NCBI GenBank assembly: GCA_963775635.1 | Contig: CAVZJO010000010.1 | Coordinates: 62,001-126,000, forward strand | Source of the DNA: JALORV01 sp963775635 | Lineage (GTDB): Bacteria > Pseudomonadota > Gammaproteobacteria > Burkholderiales > Burkholderiaceae_F | Direction of reading: 5' to 3' | Length of the DNA stretch: 64,000 nucleotides | Shown: positions 7,676 to 15,322 of the stretch, piece after piece | How positions within the stretch are numbered: position 1 is the stretch's first letter | How the letters are laid out: each line of letters opens with the position of its first letter | Made by a program: the position numbers and the translations under genes | The notes under the pieces: generated by a model | Databases searched by the model: none | Seen by the model: only the letters and a program-made list of their open reading frames with translations | Told to the model about the DNA's origin: nothing

Positions 7676-8662
7676 ATGGGCTCCGCACTCAGCCAATGCA
7701 TCATCAAGCTGCACGAGGAACAGCACGACCTCGAGGACTACCAGGGCGGCGTGCCGCGCTGGTGCAGCGGATGCGGCGACAACGCGATCCTCGCCGCGGT
7801 CCAGCGCCTGTGCCGTGACGAGGGCCTGGCGCCAGAGCGCACGGTGTTCGTGTCCGGCATCGGCTGCTCGAGCCGCTTTCCGCACTACATGAGGACCTAC
7901 GGCTTCCACGGCATCCATGGCCGCGCGTTCCCGCTTGCCGAGGGCGTGAAAATGGCGCGCCCGGACCTGAATGTGTTCGTCAACACCGGCGATGGCGACT
8001 GCTGCAGCATCGGCGCCGCGCACTGGATCCACGCGATCCGCTACAACATGAACCTGACAGTGATCCTGCACGACAACCACGTGTACGGGCTCACCAAGAA
8101 GCAGGCGTCGCCGACCTCGCCGATCGGATTCAAGAGCAACACGACGCCGAAAGGTAGCCTGCTCGATGCGCTGAATCCGCTGACCGTGACACTCGGCGTG
8201 CAGAACGTCTCGTTCGTGGCGCAGGGCGTCGACTGGATGCCGGAGATGCTGTACGACATCATCTCCAAGGCGTTCAGGCATCGCGGCTTCTCTTTCGTGC
8301 GCATCATCCAGCGCTGCCCCGAGTGGCTGCCGAAGATGTTCGAGCCGTGGCTGCACGATCCGGGCAAGACGCTGCTGCTGACGCACACGAACGGCTTGCA
8401 GCCGAGCGCCGATACCAGCCGCATCTACAAGAATCAGCGCGAGCACGACCCGCTCAACATTCATCAGGCGCGCGAGATTGCGTCGAGCGAGGACCCGATC
8501 CCCGTAGGCATCCTGTACCACGACCCCAGCGTGCCCTGCTACGAGGACCTGAAGGGCGCGGGAGCACCGCGCACGGTCGAGGCGATCCGCGCCGGGCTCG
8601 ACAAGGAATTCGACAAGTTCACGATCTGGCCGGACGAGGAGCGCGCACGGCGCGCCGCCTGA
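7676..8662 (+). CDS. 2-oxoacid:ferredoxin oxidoreductase, beta subunit
   Basis: A 328-residue thiamine-diphosphate and [4Fe-4S] subunit. WCSGCGDNAIL (about 25) and GIGCSS (about 62) give three cluster cysteines, with a later one in IQRCPEW. NTGDGDCCSIGAAHWIHA (about 103) is the thiamine-diphosphate/Mg motif, and DNHVYGLTKKQASPTSP (about 130) the following loop. With the gamma-alpha subunit this makes a complete two-chain enzyme that splits a 2-oxoacid with CoA and passes electrons to ferredoxin. I chose the ATG at 7676 (GAAGGAAA just upstream) over an in-frame ATG at 7568 inside the previous gene. It is third from the end of the redox block. Confidence 0.87.
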   Translation: MGSALSQCIIKLHEEQHDLEDYQGGVPRWCSGCGDNAILAAVQRLCRDEGLAPERTVFVSGIGCSSRFPHYMRTYGFHGIHGRAFPLAEGVKMARPDLNVFVNTGDGDCCSIGAAHWIHAIRYNMNLTVILHDNHVYGLTKKQASPTSPIGFKSNTTPKGSLLDALNPLTVTLGVQNVSFVAQGVDWMPEMLYDIISKAFRHRGFSFVRIIQRCPEWLPKMFEPWLHDPGKTLLLTHTNGLQPSADTSRIYKNQREHDPLNIHQAREIASSEDPIPVGILYHDPSVPCYEDLKGAGAPRTVEAIRAGLDKEFDKFTIWPDEERARRAA

Positions 8663-8692
8663 TCTACTCCGACATTCAAGGCACAACCCGCG

Positions 8693-10912
8693 ATGGACAT
8701 GGCCGCAAAATTCCAGGACCAGACGGTCTTTCACATGACCGGCAAGCGCGCGGGCGACGGTCTCTCCGCGCTCGACAGCGGCTTCCGCCCGGCGCTGCTG
8801 GCCGCCTTCCGCGACCTGACGCGCCTGCGCTACGACTACCCGGTGGTGCTGCTCGACGGCGACTCCGGTCCCGAGTACGTGCAATCGCTGTCGTCCGTAA
8901 TCGGGGGGCTGATCACCGAACTCGCACCGCGCGGCATCGAAGGCGAACGCCTGCGCAAGCAGTTGCTGCGGCTCGAGCGCGAGATTCGCGTGCTGCTGGC
9001 GACGGGTTCGACCGGCACTCTGACCGAACTGTGGCCCGAGGCGGCCGCGAAGGCAGCGGGTACCGACGACAGTGCCCGCGAAGTGCTGATGCGCACGGCC
9101 GAGTCGCTGCATGTCGACGGCGAACTGCTCGATTGCAGCCGCGCGTTGAGCGACCGCTTCATCAGGCGTGCCTGGCAAAACGTTCATGCCGAGAAGGCAG
9201 CTGCGTTTCGCACGCTGGTCGACCATCTGGTGCGCAAACTGTCGGACATCCTGCGCGCCGCTTTCGTCCATTCGGAGGCCGGCCAGCAGCCGACGGCCCT
9301 GCAGTCGGGTTTCGGCTCTCTGCACGGCGACGTGTTCGACTTTTCCGCGATGTCGCGGCTGGTCGCCCGCAACGTGCCCAAGGATCAATTGCCCGCGAAG
9401 CGGCGCGAGCGGATCGAGTGGGCGCTGTCGCTTCTGCGCAATCAACCGTTCTATCCGGATCCGAAGGGCGCCGGCAGTGATGTCGCGCCGTACGAGTTCG
9501 TGTTCGACAACTGCGCAGCGGCGATCGAGGCCCATCGGGCGCGTTTGCCGCAGCTGGTAGAGGTGGTCAAGGCGATCGCCATCGCCGAACTGGAAGCGCG
9601 CGGTGGCTACGTCGAGGTCGATCACGATCCGTTCTTCGAGCGGTACGACGAGGACGCGCTGACGGCCGACGACCTGGCCCAGTTTCCGGATTACCTGGTC
9701 TGCATTCCGGCCGATCGCAATGACGCGCCCGAGAACGCGTCGCTGATGGAGATGCTGTCGGCCGGCATGCCAGTCAAGGTGCTGGTGCAGCTCACCGACC
9801 TGCTGGAGGAAGCAGCCATCGGGCAGGGACGCTTCGCCTTTGGTGTCCGCAGTGCCCGCCTGGCCACCACGGCGATGGGCCTCGGCGGGATGTTCGTGCT
9901 GCAATCGACCAGCTCCAATCTCTACGCACTGCGCGACCGCGTCCGGTGCGGCATGGGATGCCGCGGCCCGGCACTGTTCAGCGTGTTTTCCGGATCGCCG
10001 GAGGCGGCCAGCGAGTTGCCGCCCTATCTGACGGCGGCCGCAGCGATGAAGTCGCGGGCCTTCCCTGCGTTCACGTACGACGCCAACGCCGGCTCCAACT
10101 GGGCAACCCGGTTCTCGTTCGAGAACAACCGGAATCCGGCGGACGACTGGCCGGTCGAGGAGTTCGAGTTCGCGGACGAAGACCTGCAGCGAGTTCGCGA
10201 AAGCATCCGCTTCACGTATGCCGATTTCGTGCTGTGCGACCAGCGTCATGCGCGCCACTTCGCGGTGGTCCCGCGGGAACGCTGGACGGCTGCCATGGTG
10301 CCGGTGGCCGACTGGCTCGTGCTGCCCGAAAGCGAGGCTGCCGACCGCGTGCCGTTCGTGCTGGCGGTCGATCAATCGGACCGGTTGCATCGCGTGATTG
10401 TCGATACCCGGCTGATGCAGGCCACACGTCGCTGCATGCTGCTGTGGCATCGGCTGCAGGAGCACGGCGGCATCCACAACTCGCATGCCGAGCAGGCGCT
10501 GGCGCGCGAAAAGGCGGCATGGGAGGCCGAGAAGCAGCAGGAGATCGATGCGCTGAAGCAGGCAGTCTCCGCAACTCCCGTCGCCGAGACGGCGAGCAAG
10601 GCGATCGCCGAGGCCGCGCCCGCTGCGGCCGCGGAGGCCTCTGCGGCAGCCGCACCGCCACCGTCGGACGAGGCGTGGATCGAGACCAAGCGCTGCTCGA
10701 GCTGCAACGAGTGCCAGAACATCAACGACAAGCTGTTCGGCTACGACGAGAACAAACAGGCCTACATCAAGGACATCAACGCCGGCACCTACAAGGAGCT
10801 GATCGAAGCGGCCGAGGCCTGCCAGGTCGCGATCATCCATCCGGGCAAGCCGAAGAATCCGAACGAGCCAGGCCTCGAGGAACTGCTGGAGCGTGCGAAG
10901 CCATTTCTCTGA
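8693..10912 (+). CDS. Uncharacterised 739-residue protein with C-terminal ferredoxin domain
   Basis: Fifth gene of the redox operon, 30 nt after the beta subunit. Residues ~1-400 match nothing I know. Residues ~400-500 hold CGMGCRGPALFSVF, LPPYLTAAAAMKSRAFPAF and DANAGSNWATRFSFE, a conserved-looking block of the kind seen in 2-oxoacid oxidoreductase-linked proteins. An acidic/helical stretch and an alanine-rich linker (~600-660) follow. The last 70 residues form a small ferredoxin-like domain: KRCSSCNECQNIND, then EACQVAIIHPG, giving four cysteines for one [4Fe-4S] cluster. The terminal domain could take electrons from the beta subunit and hand them to the Nfn-like pair. The large front part has no assignable role. 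An ATG two codons downstream is an alternative start. Confidence 0.7.
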   Translation: MDMAAKFQDQTVFHMTGKRAGDGLSALDSGFRPALLAAFRDLTRLRYDYPVVLLDGDSGPEYVQSLSSVIGGLITELAPRGIEGERLRKQLLRLEREIRVLLATGSTGTLTELWPEAAAKAAGTDDSAREVLMRTAESLHVDGELLDCSRALSDRFIRRAWQNVHAEKAAAFRTLVDHLVRKLSDILRAAFVHSEAGQQPTALQSGFGSLHGDVFDFSAMSRLVARNVPKDQLPAKRRERIEWALSLLRNQPFYPDPKGAGSDVAPYEFVFDNCAAAIEAHRARLPQLVEVVKAIAIAELEARGGYVEVDHDPFFERYDEDALTADDLAQFPDYLVCIPADRNDAPENASLMEMLSAGMPVKVLVQLTDLLEEAAIGQGRFAFGVRSARLATTAMGLGGMFVLQSTSSNLYALRDRVRCGMGCRGPALFSVFSGSPEAASELPPYLTAAAAMKSRAFPAFTYDANAGSNWATRFSFENNRNPADDWPVEEFEFADEDLQRVRESIRFTYADFVLCDQRHARHFAVVPRERWTAAMVPVADWLVLPESEAADRVPFVLAVDQSDRLHRVIVDTRLMQATRRCMLLWHRLQEHGGIHNSHAEQALAREKAAWEAEKQQEIDALKQAVSATPVAETASKAIAEAAPAAAAEASAAAAPPPSDEAWIETKRCSSCNECQNINDKLFGYDENKQAYIKDINAGTYKELIEAAEACQVAIIHPGKPKNPNEPGLEELLERAKPFL

Positions 10913-10935
10913 GACCGGCCGCAAGCGCGCGTGCG

Positions 10936-11715
10936 ATGCGAATCGTTCGGTCGGACCTTTCGCACGGCCATGAACTGGGAGGCGTGGTCGTCGTCGTCGA
11001 CGTACTGCGTGCGTTTTCGACCGCGGCCTACGCTTTCGCAGCCGGCGCGCGCGCCATGGTGGTCGCGCACTCGATTGCCGAAATCGAAGCACTGCAACGT
11101 CGCCATGTCCCCAACATCACCGTCGGCGCTCAGGCAGGCGGCCGTCCGATCGTCGGGCTTGATTTCGGCAACTCGCCGGCCAGCGTCGCCCCGCTGGATC
11201 TTTCAGGCATGGCCGTCATCGAGTACACCGCCGGTGGAGTCCGCGGACTGATCGATTGCGATCACGCGTCAGCGGTTCTTGCGGGCAGTCTCGTCTGCGC
11301 CCGAGCGACGGCAGAGTACGTTCGGCAACTACGGCCCGAGTGCGTGACCTTCGTGATTACCGGACTGTGGACCGATCGCGACGGCGACGAGGATCATGCG
11401 TGCGCTGACCTGATCGAGGCCTACCTGTGTGATGAGCGGCCTTGGCTGGAGGACTTCGAGCGGCGCGTGCGCCAATCGGATTTCGGCCGACGTTTCGGTG
11501 ATCCGGCCTATCCGCACCTGCCGCGTGCCGATCTCGACCTCTGCGCGGCCGCCGACCGGTTCGACTTCGCGATGCCGATGCGACGCAGCGGCGGCGACCT
11601 GCTGATCGAACCCGTGGCGATCGCCGTCCCGACGGCAGCGGGGCTAACGCCGGATGGAACGCAAATCGGTGGCAGGGGGCGGCGCGCTGATGAGTCGCGC
11701 CCTTTGGTACGGTAG
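10936..11715 (+). CDS. comB: ComB-like 2-phosphosulfolactate phosphatase family protein
   Basis: A 259-residue protein resembling ComB, the Mg-dependent 2-phosphosulfolactate phosphatase first known from coenzyme M synthesis. VVVVVDVLRAFSTAAYAFAAGA near the N-terminus is the family signature, followed by DFGNSPA, EYTAGGVRG and a later GLWTDRDGDEDHACADLI acidic metal-binding block. Bacterial members often occur where coenzyme M is not made, so the true substrate here is unknown. It starts 24 nt after the redox operon and may be co-transcribed. The last 72 nt overlap the end of the convergent DUF4124 gene. Confidence 0.75.
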   Translation: MRIVRSDLSHGHELGGVVVVVDVLRAFSTAAYAFAAGARAMVVAHSIAEIEALQRRHVPNITVGAQAGGRPIVGLDFGNSPASVAPLDLSGMAVIEYTAGGVRGLIDCDHASAVLAGSLVCARATAEYVRQLRPECVTFVITGLWTDRDGDEDHACADLIEAYLCDERPWLEDFERRVRQSDFGRRFGDPAYPHLPRADLDLCAAADRFDFAMPMRRSGGDLLIEPVAIAVPTAAGLTPDGTQIGGRGRRADESRPLVR

Positions 11716-12168
11716 CAAGTCCAGGTCGGGGCGCGATCGATGCGCGGGGTAGCGCGGCCAGAAGCGCTTGTCCCGCAAGTTCTTGTCGATCGGGTATCCG
11801 CCCGGCCAATACCCACCGCCATAGACGATCGATTGCGCCGGCTCGGCGTAAGCAAGGTCGCGCTGGGCCTGTGCCAGCGCCTGCTCCCGCAGTCGGAGTT
11901 CCTCGACCTCGAGTTCGAGACGCCGCAGGCGCAACTGCTGCTCGGTCTCGCGCATACGCGCCAGTTGGTCCGGAGCGATCCCCGGCACGACGGACAGGGT
12001 ACCGGCATCCTTGCCGAGCACCCGGATCGACTTCGCGCGCGCCGGCGGCGCATCACCGTAGGTGACCGACCCGGTCTCGTCGATCCACTTATAGAGTTCG
12101 CCCGAGGCGACGGCCGGCAGGCCCAGGATGAGCGCGGCGATCAGCGGGCAAGCAAACCGGCGGTTCAT
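11644..12168 (-). CDS. DUF4124 periplasmic protein
   Basis: A 174-residue secreted protein. The ATG at 12168 gives a signal peptide (RRFACPLIAALILGLPAVASG). It is followed at once by the DUF4124 motif LYKWIDETGSVTYGDAPP, then a coiled stretch rich in Arg, Leu and Glu (about 75-115) and a Tyr/Gly/Pro-rich tail. DUF4124 proteins are common envelope proteins of unknown function in Proteobacteria. The frame is open well upstream, but only this start gives a signal peptide. It is divergent from a second DUF4124 gene at 12359 and overlaps the 3-prime end of comB. Confidence 0.75.
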   Translation of the reverse strand: MNRRFACPLIAALILGLPAVASGELYKWIDETGSVTYGDAPPARAKSIRVLGKDAGTLSVVPGIAPDQLARMRETEQQLRLRRLELEVEELRLREQALAQAQRDLAYAEPAQSIVYGGGYWPGGYPIDKNLRDKRFWPRYPAHRSRPDLDLLPYQRARLISAPPPATDLRSIRR

Positions 12169-12358
12169 CGGGTCACGATGCTCCGCGGACAACCCCGTGT
12201 CAACTTCGTGGACCAGCGCGAGCGCGCCGCCGGCCACCGTCGGTCGGAAAGCGCGATAAGGTCGACGACACCTGATGCCGCCGGCAACCGAAGGCGCCGT
12301 CCTTAGTACCTTGTCATGATTTGACAGCGCCGTGTCCGCGGAGCATCGTGCCGTCACC

Positions 12359-12827
12359 ATGCGCGTCCCGATCGCTTGCACACTCGCACTCGTTCTCGCC
12401 TCCGCAAGCACCTTGCGCAACGGCGCAGCTATTCAAGTGGGTCGACGACGAGGGTGTGGTCAATTACGGCGACTCGCCGCCGCCCGGCATCAGAGTTCAA
12501 CCGGTCACCCACGGGACAGTCAGCTCCGTCGGTGGCGTGCCTAAGCAGCAGATGGAGGAGATGCGCGCGCGCGACCAGCAACGCAAGGCGCAACGCGCAG
12601 CGCGGGACGCCGACGAGGCTGCGACGGCGCCGCCTGGCCCTGCGACCGTGCCGACGGACGATGTGCAGTACGCCGAAGGCTACGCGGCCGGCTATGGTTA
12701 TCCTCCACGCCGCCTGCCCCCTGCAGTGCCAAACGTTCGCCCACGGCCCGAGCAGCCGATCGCCAACCCAACACTGCCGGTAAATCTCCCGGCAATCCCG
12801 GACATGCCGCTGCGGCCACGGCGTTAG
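12359..12827 (+). CDS. DUF4124 periplasmic protein, frameshifted
   Basis: The signal peptide and the body are in different frames. From the ATG at 12359, MRVPIACTLALVLASAS is a good signal peptide. The body, AQLFKWVDDEGVVNYGDSPP, is read one frame over and runs to the TAG at 12827 with a Pro/Arg-rich tail. Dropping one G near 12421 joins them. A longer in-phase reading from an ATG at 12321 avoids the shift but gives no signal peptide. It is the divergent paralogue of the gene at 11644-12168, and the terminator at 12847 follows it. Confidence 0.65.
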
Positions 12828-12846
12828 GGGTACGGGCGGCCACACA

Positions 12847-12875
12847 AAAACGGCGCCGGAAGGCGCCGTTTTTTT
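12847..12875. terminator. Rho-independent terminator, usable from both sides
   Basis: A perfect 8-bp stem, ACGGCGCC/GGCGCCGT, with a GGAA loop. A-tracts lie on the left and T-tracts on the right, so it can end both the DUF4124 gene and the convergent gltA. Confidence 0.85.
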
Positions 12876-12886
12876 GGACCGCTGTT

Positions 12887-14203
12887 TCAGCGCTTGTCGA
12901 TCGGCTTGACGTCGCGCCGGGGAGAGCCGACATAAAGCTGCCGCGGGCGGCCGATCTTGTATTCGGGATCGGCGATCATCTCGTTGAGCTGCGCGATCCA
13001 GCCGACCGTGCGGGCCAGCGCGAAGATCGCGGTAAACAGCGGCACCGGGATACCGATCGCCTTCTGCACGATCCCCGAGTAGTAATCGACATTCGGATAC
13101 AGCTTGCGGCTGACGAAGTACTCGTCCTCGAGCGCGATCTTCTCGAGTGACATCGCCAGCTTGAACAGCGGGTCGTCCTGCAGGCCGAGAGACTCCAGCA
13201 CCTCATGGCAGGTCTCGCGCATCAGTTTCGCGCGCGGATCGTAGTTCTTGTAGACCCGGTGCCCAAAACCCATCAGCTTCACCGTGCTGTTCTTGTCTTT
13301 CACCTTGTCGATGAAATCACCGATCTTGGCCACGCCACCATTTCTCTGAATGTCGTACAGCATGTTGAGGCAGGCCTCGTTCGCACCGCCGTGCGCCGGC
13401 CCCCACAGGCAGGCCACGCCGGCCGCGACCGCGGCGAACGGGTTGGTGCCGGACGAAGCGCACAGCCGCACGGTAGAAGTTGAGGCATTTTGCTCGTGGT
13501 CGGCGTGCAGGATGAAGATCCGGTCCATCGCCCGCACCAGCACCTCGTTGACCTTGTATTCCTCGCACGGGGTGGCGAACATCATCCGCATGAAGTTGGC
13601 GGCGTACGAGAGATTGTTCTGTGGGTACATGTACGGCTGGCCCACCGTGTACTTGTAGGCCATCGCCACCAGCGTCGGCATCTTGGCGATCAGTCGGATC
13701 GCTGAGACCTCGCGCTGCCATGGATCGTTGAGGTTCATCGAATCCGGGTAGAACGCCGACAGCGCGCCGACCAGGCCGGTCATCACCGCCATCGGGTGAG
13801 CGTCGCGCCGGAATCCCCGCATGAAGAACTGCATCTGCTCGTTGACCATCGTGTGATTGGTCACGCGCTTGACGAAGTCGGCCTTCTGGGCGGTACTGGG
13901 CAGCTCGCCATACAGCAACAGGTAGCAGGTTTCGAGGTAATCGCACTTCGTCGCCAGCTGCTCGATCGGGTAGCCGCGGTACAGCAGCTCGCCCTTGTCG
14001 CCATCGATGTAGGTGATCGTCGAGTTGCACGAGGCGGTCGACAGGAAGCCCGGGTCGTAGGTGAACTTGCCGCTCTTGCCGTACAGGGCGCGAATGTCGA
14101 TGACGTCCGGTCCGACCGATCCCTTGTAGATCGGCAGCTCCATCGTCGGCGTGCCGTCGGAGAACGTCAGTGTGGCCTTTTCGTTCGAAGGATTCAGTGC
14201 CAT
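12887..14203 (-). CDS. gltA: Citrate synthase (type II)
   Basis: A 438-residue citrate synthase condensing oxaloacetate and acetyl-CoA, the usual size for the hexameric proteobacterial type. LLYRGYPIEQLA lies near residue 75. The catalytic pattern is present: HADHEQNASTSTVR, GPAHGGANEA, GFGHRVYKNYDPRA, and RPRQLYVG near the end. It is the last gene of the minus-strand sdh cluster, 35 nt after sdhE, and is closed by the terminator at 12847-12875. It is distinct from the 2-methylcitrate synthase at 21076. The ATG at 14203 is preceded by GGGGAGA. Confidence 0.95.
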   Translation of the reverse strand: MALNPSNEKATLTFSDGTPTMELPIYKGSVGPDVIDIRALYGKSGKFTYDPGFLSTASCNSTITYIDGDKGELLYRGYPIEQLATKCDYLETCYLLLYGELPSTAQKADFVKRVTNHTMVNEQMQFFMRGFRRDAHPMAVMTGLVGALSAFYPDSMNLNDPWQREVSAIRLIAKMPTLVAMAYKYTVGQPYMYPQNNLSYAANFMRMMFATPCEEYKVNEVLVRAMDRIFILHADHEQNASTSTVRLCASSGTNPFAAVAAGVACLWGPAHGGANEACLNMLYDIQRNGGVAKIGDFIDKVKDKNSTVKLMGFGHRVYKNYDPRAKLMRETCHEVLESLGLQDDPLFKLAMSLEKIALEDEYFVSRKLYPNVDYYSGIVQKAIGIPVPLFTAIFALARTVGWIAQLNEMIADPEYKIGRPRQLYVGSPRRDVKPIDKR

Positions 14204-14238
14204 GGTCTCTCCCCGCGTAGGAGTTGGTCGTACCGTTT

Positions 14239-14508
14239 TCAGACGGAGCGTAGGCCCTCCAGGACGCCGCGTACCGCGGCATTGTCCTTGAGCCCGTCCG
14301 CCGGCTCTTTGCGCGCAAGCAAAAGGTCGAGCAGTTCGTTGTCCGGCAGATCCAGCAACGCCTCCAGCGCAACAACCTCTTCTACCGTCAGGTCGCGCTC
14401 GTGCTTGTCCAGGTATCGGGAAACGAGGATGTCGTTCTCGAGCAGGCCACGCCGCGCGCGCCAGCGCAGCCGCCGGCGCTCAGTTTCCCCGAGGCAGTGG
14501 CCCACCAT
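14239..14508 (-). CDS. sdhE: Succinate dehydrogenase flavinylation factor SdhE
   Basis: An 89-residue protein of the SdhE/YgfY family, which assists covalent FAD attachment to SdhA. It has RRLRWRARRGLLENDILVSRYL (the RGLLE/D type motif, about 11-32), then LTVEEVVALEALLDLPDNELLDLL. The ATG at 14508 lies 2 nt after the sdhB stop codon, so the two are very likely translationally linked. It is the normal neighbour of sdhB and gltA in betaproteobacteria. Confidence 0.9.
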   Translation of the reverse strand: MVGHCLGETERRRLRWRARRGLLENDILVSRYLDKHERDLTVEEVVALEALLDLPDNELLDLLLARKEPADGLKDNAAVRGVLEGLRSV

Positions 14509-14510
14509 CC

Positions 14511-15272
14511 TCAGACCTCTCGACGAACGAGCATATCGCGGATCTTGCTGATTGCCCGGGTCGGGTTGAGCTCCTTGGGGCAAACGTCCACACAATTCAT
14601 GATCGTATGGCAGCGGAACAGTCGGTACGGGTCGTTCAGGTTGTCGAGCCGCTCGTTGGTCGCCTGGTCGCGGCTGTCGGCGATGAACCGGTACGCCTGC
14701 AGCAAGCCGGCCGGTCCGACGAACTTGTCCGGGTTCCACCAGAAACTGGGGCACGCCGTCGAGCAGCAGGCGCACAGGATGCATTCGTACAGGCCGTTGA
14801 GCTCGTCGCGCTCTTCGGGCGATTGCAGGCGTTCCCTTTCGGGCGGTGGCGTGTCGTTGATCAGGTACGGTTTGATCGAGTGGTACTGCTTGAAAAACTG
14901 CGACATGTCGACGATCAGGTCGCGGATCACCGGCAGGCCGGGCAGCGGCCGCAGCACGATCGGCTCCTTCAGTTCGCGCAGGTTGGTGATGCACGCCAGG
15001 CCGTTCTTGCCGTTGATGTTCATCGCGTCCGATCCGCAGACGCCCTCGCGACAGGAGCGGCGGAAGGAGACGCTGTCGTCGAAATCGGCCTTGATGCGCA
15101 TCAGCGCGTCGAGCAGCATCTTGTCGTCGGGATGAAGCTTGACCTCGATCTTCTGCATGGTCGGCTTCTCGTCCTTGTCCGGGTTGTACCGGTAGATCTC
15201 GAACCGGACCGTCCGCGCGCTGGCGGCGACATCCGCGACCGCGCCCGTCTCAACGTTGCTGTTCGCCGTCAT
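14511..15272 (-). CDS. sdhB: Succinate dehydrogenase iron-sulfur subunit
   Basis: A 253-residue SdhB. The [2Fe-2S] cysteines are in SCREGVCGSDAMNINGKNGLAC. The [4Fe-4S] and [3Fe-4S] ligands are in CILCACCSTACPSFWW and CHTIMNCVDVCPKELNP. SdhB carries electrons from the SdhA flavin to ubiquinone. The ATG at 15272 is used because AGAGGA precedes it; the frame is open 18 codons further up. The gap to sdhA is 50 nt. Confidence 0.95.
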   Translation of the reverse strand: MTANSNVETGAVADVAASARTVRFEIYRYNPDKDEKPTMQKIEVKLHPDDKMLLDALMRIKADFDDSVSFRRSCREGVCGSDAMNINGKNGLACITNLRELKEPIVLRPLPGLPVIRDLIVDMSQFFKQYHSIKPYLINDTPPPERERLQSPEERDELNGLYECILCACCSTACPSFWWNPDKFVGPAGLLQAYRFIADSRDQATNERLDNLNDPYRLFRCHTIMNCVDVCPKELNPTRAISKIRDMLVRREV

Positions 15273-15322
15273 CCGTGTCCTCTTGCTGCTCGTCTGCGCC
15301 GCAAACACGACGCCGCGCGCGG

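Noticed and set aside
7622..11092. 1156-codon open frame antisense to the oxidoreductase operon
   Set aside because: It mirrors GC-rich genes with strong motifs on the other strand, is rich in Arg/Ala/His without any domain, and has no ribosome site.
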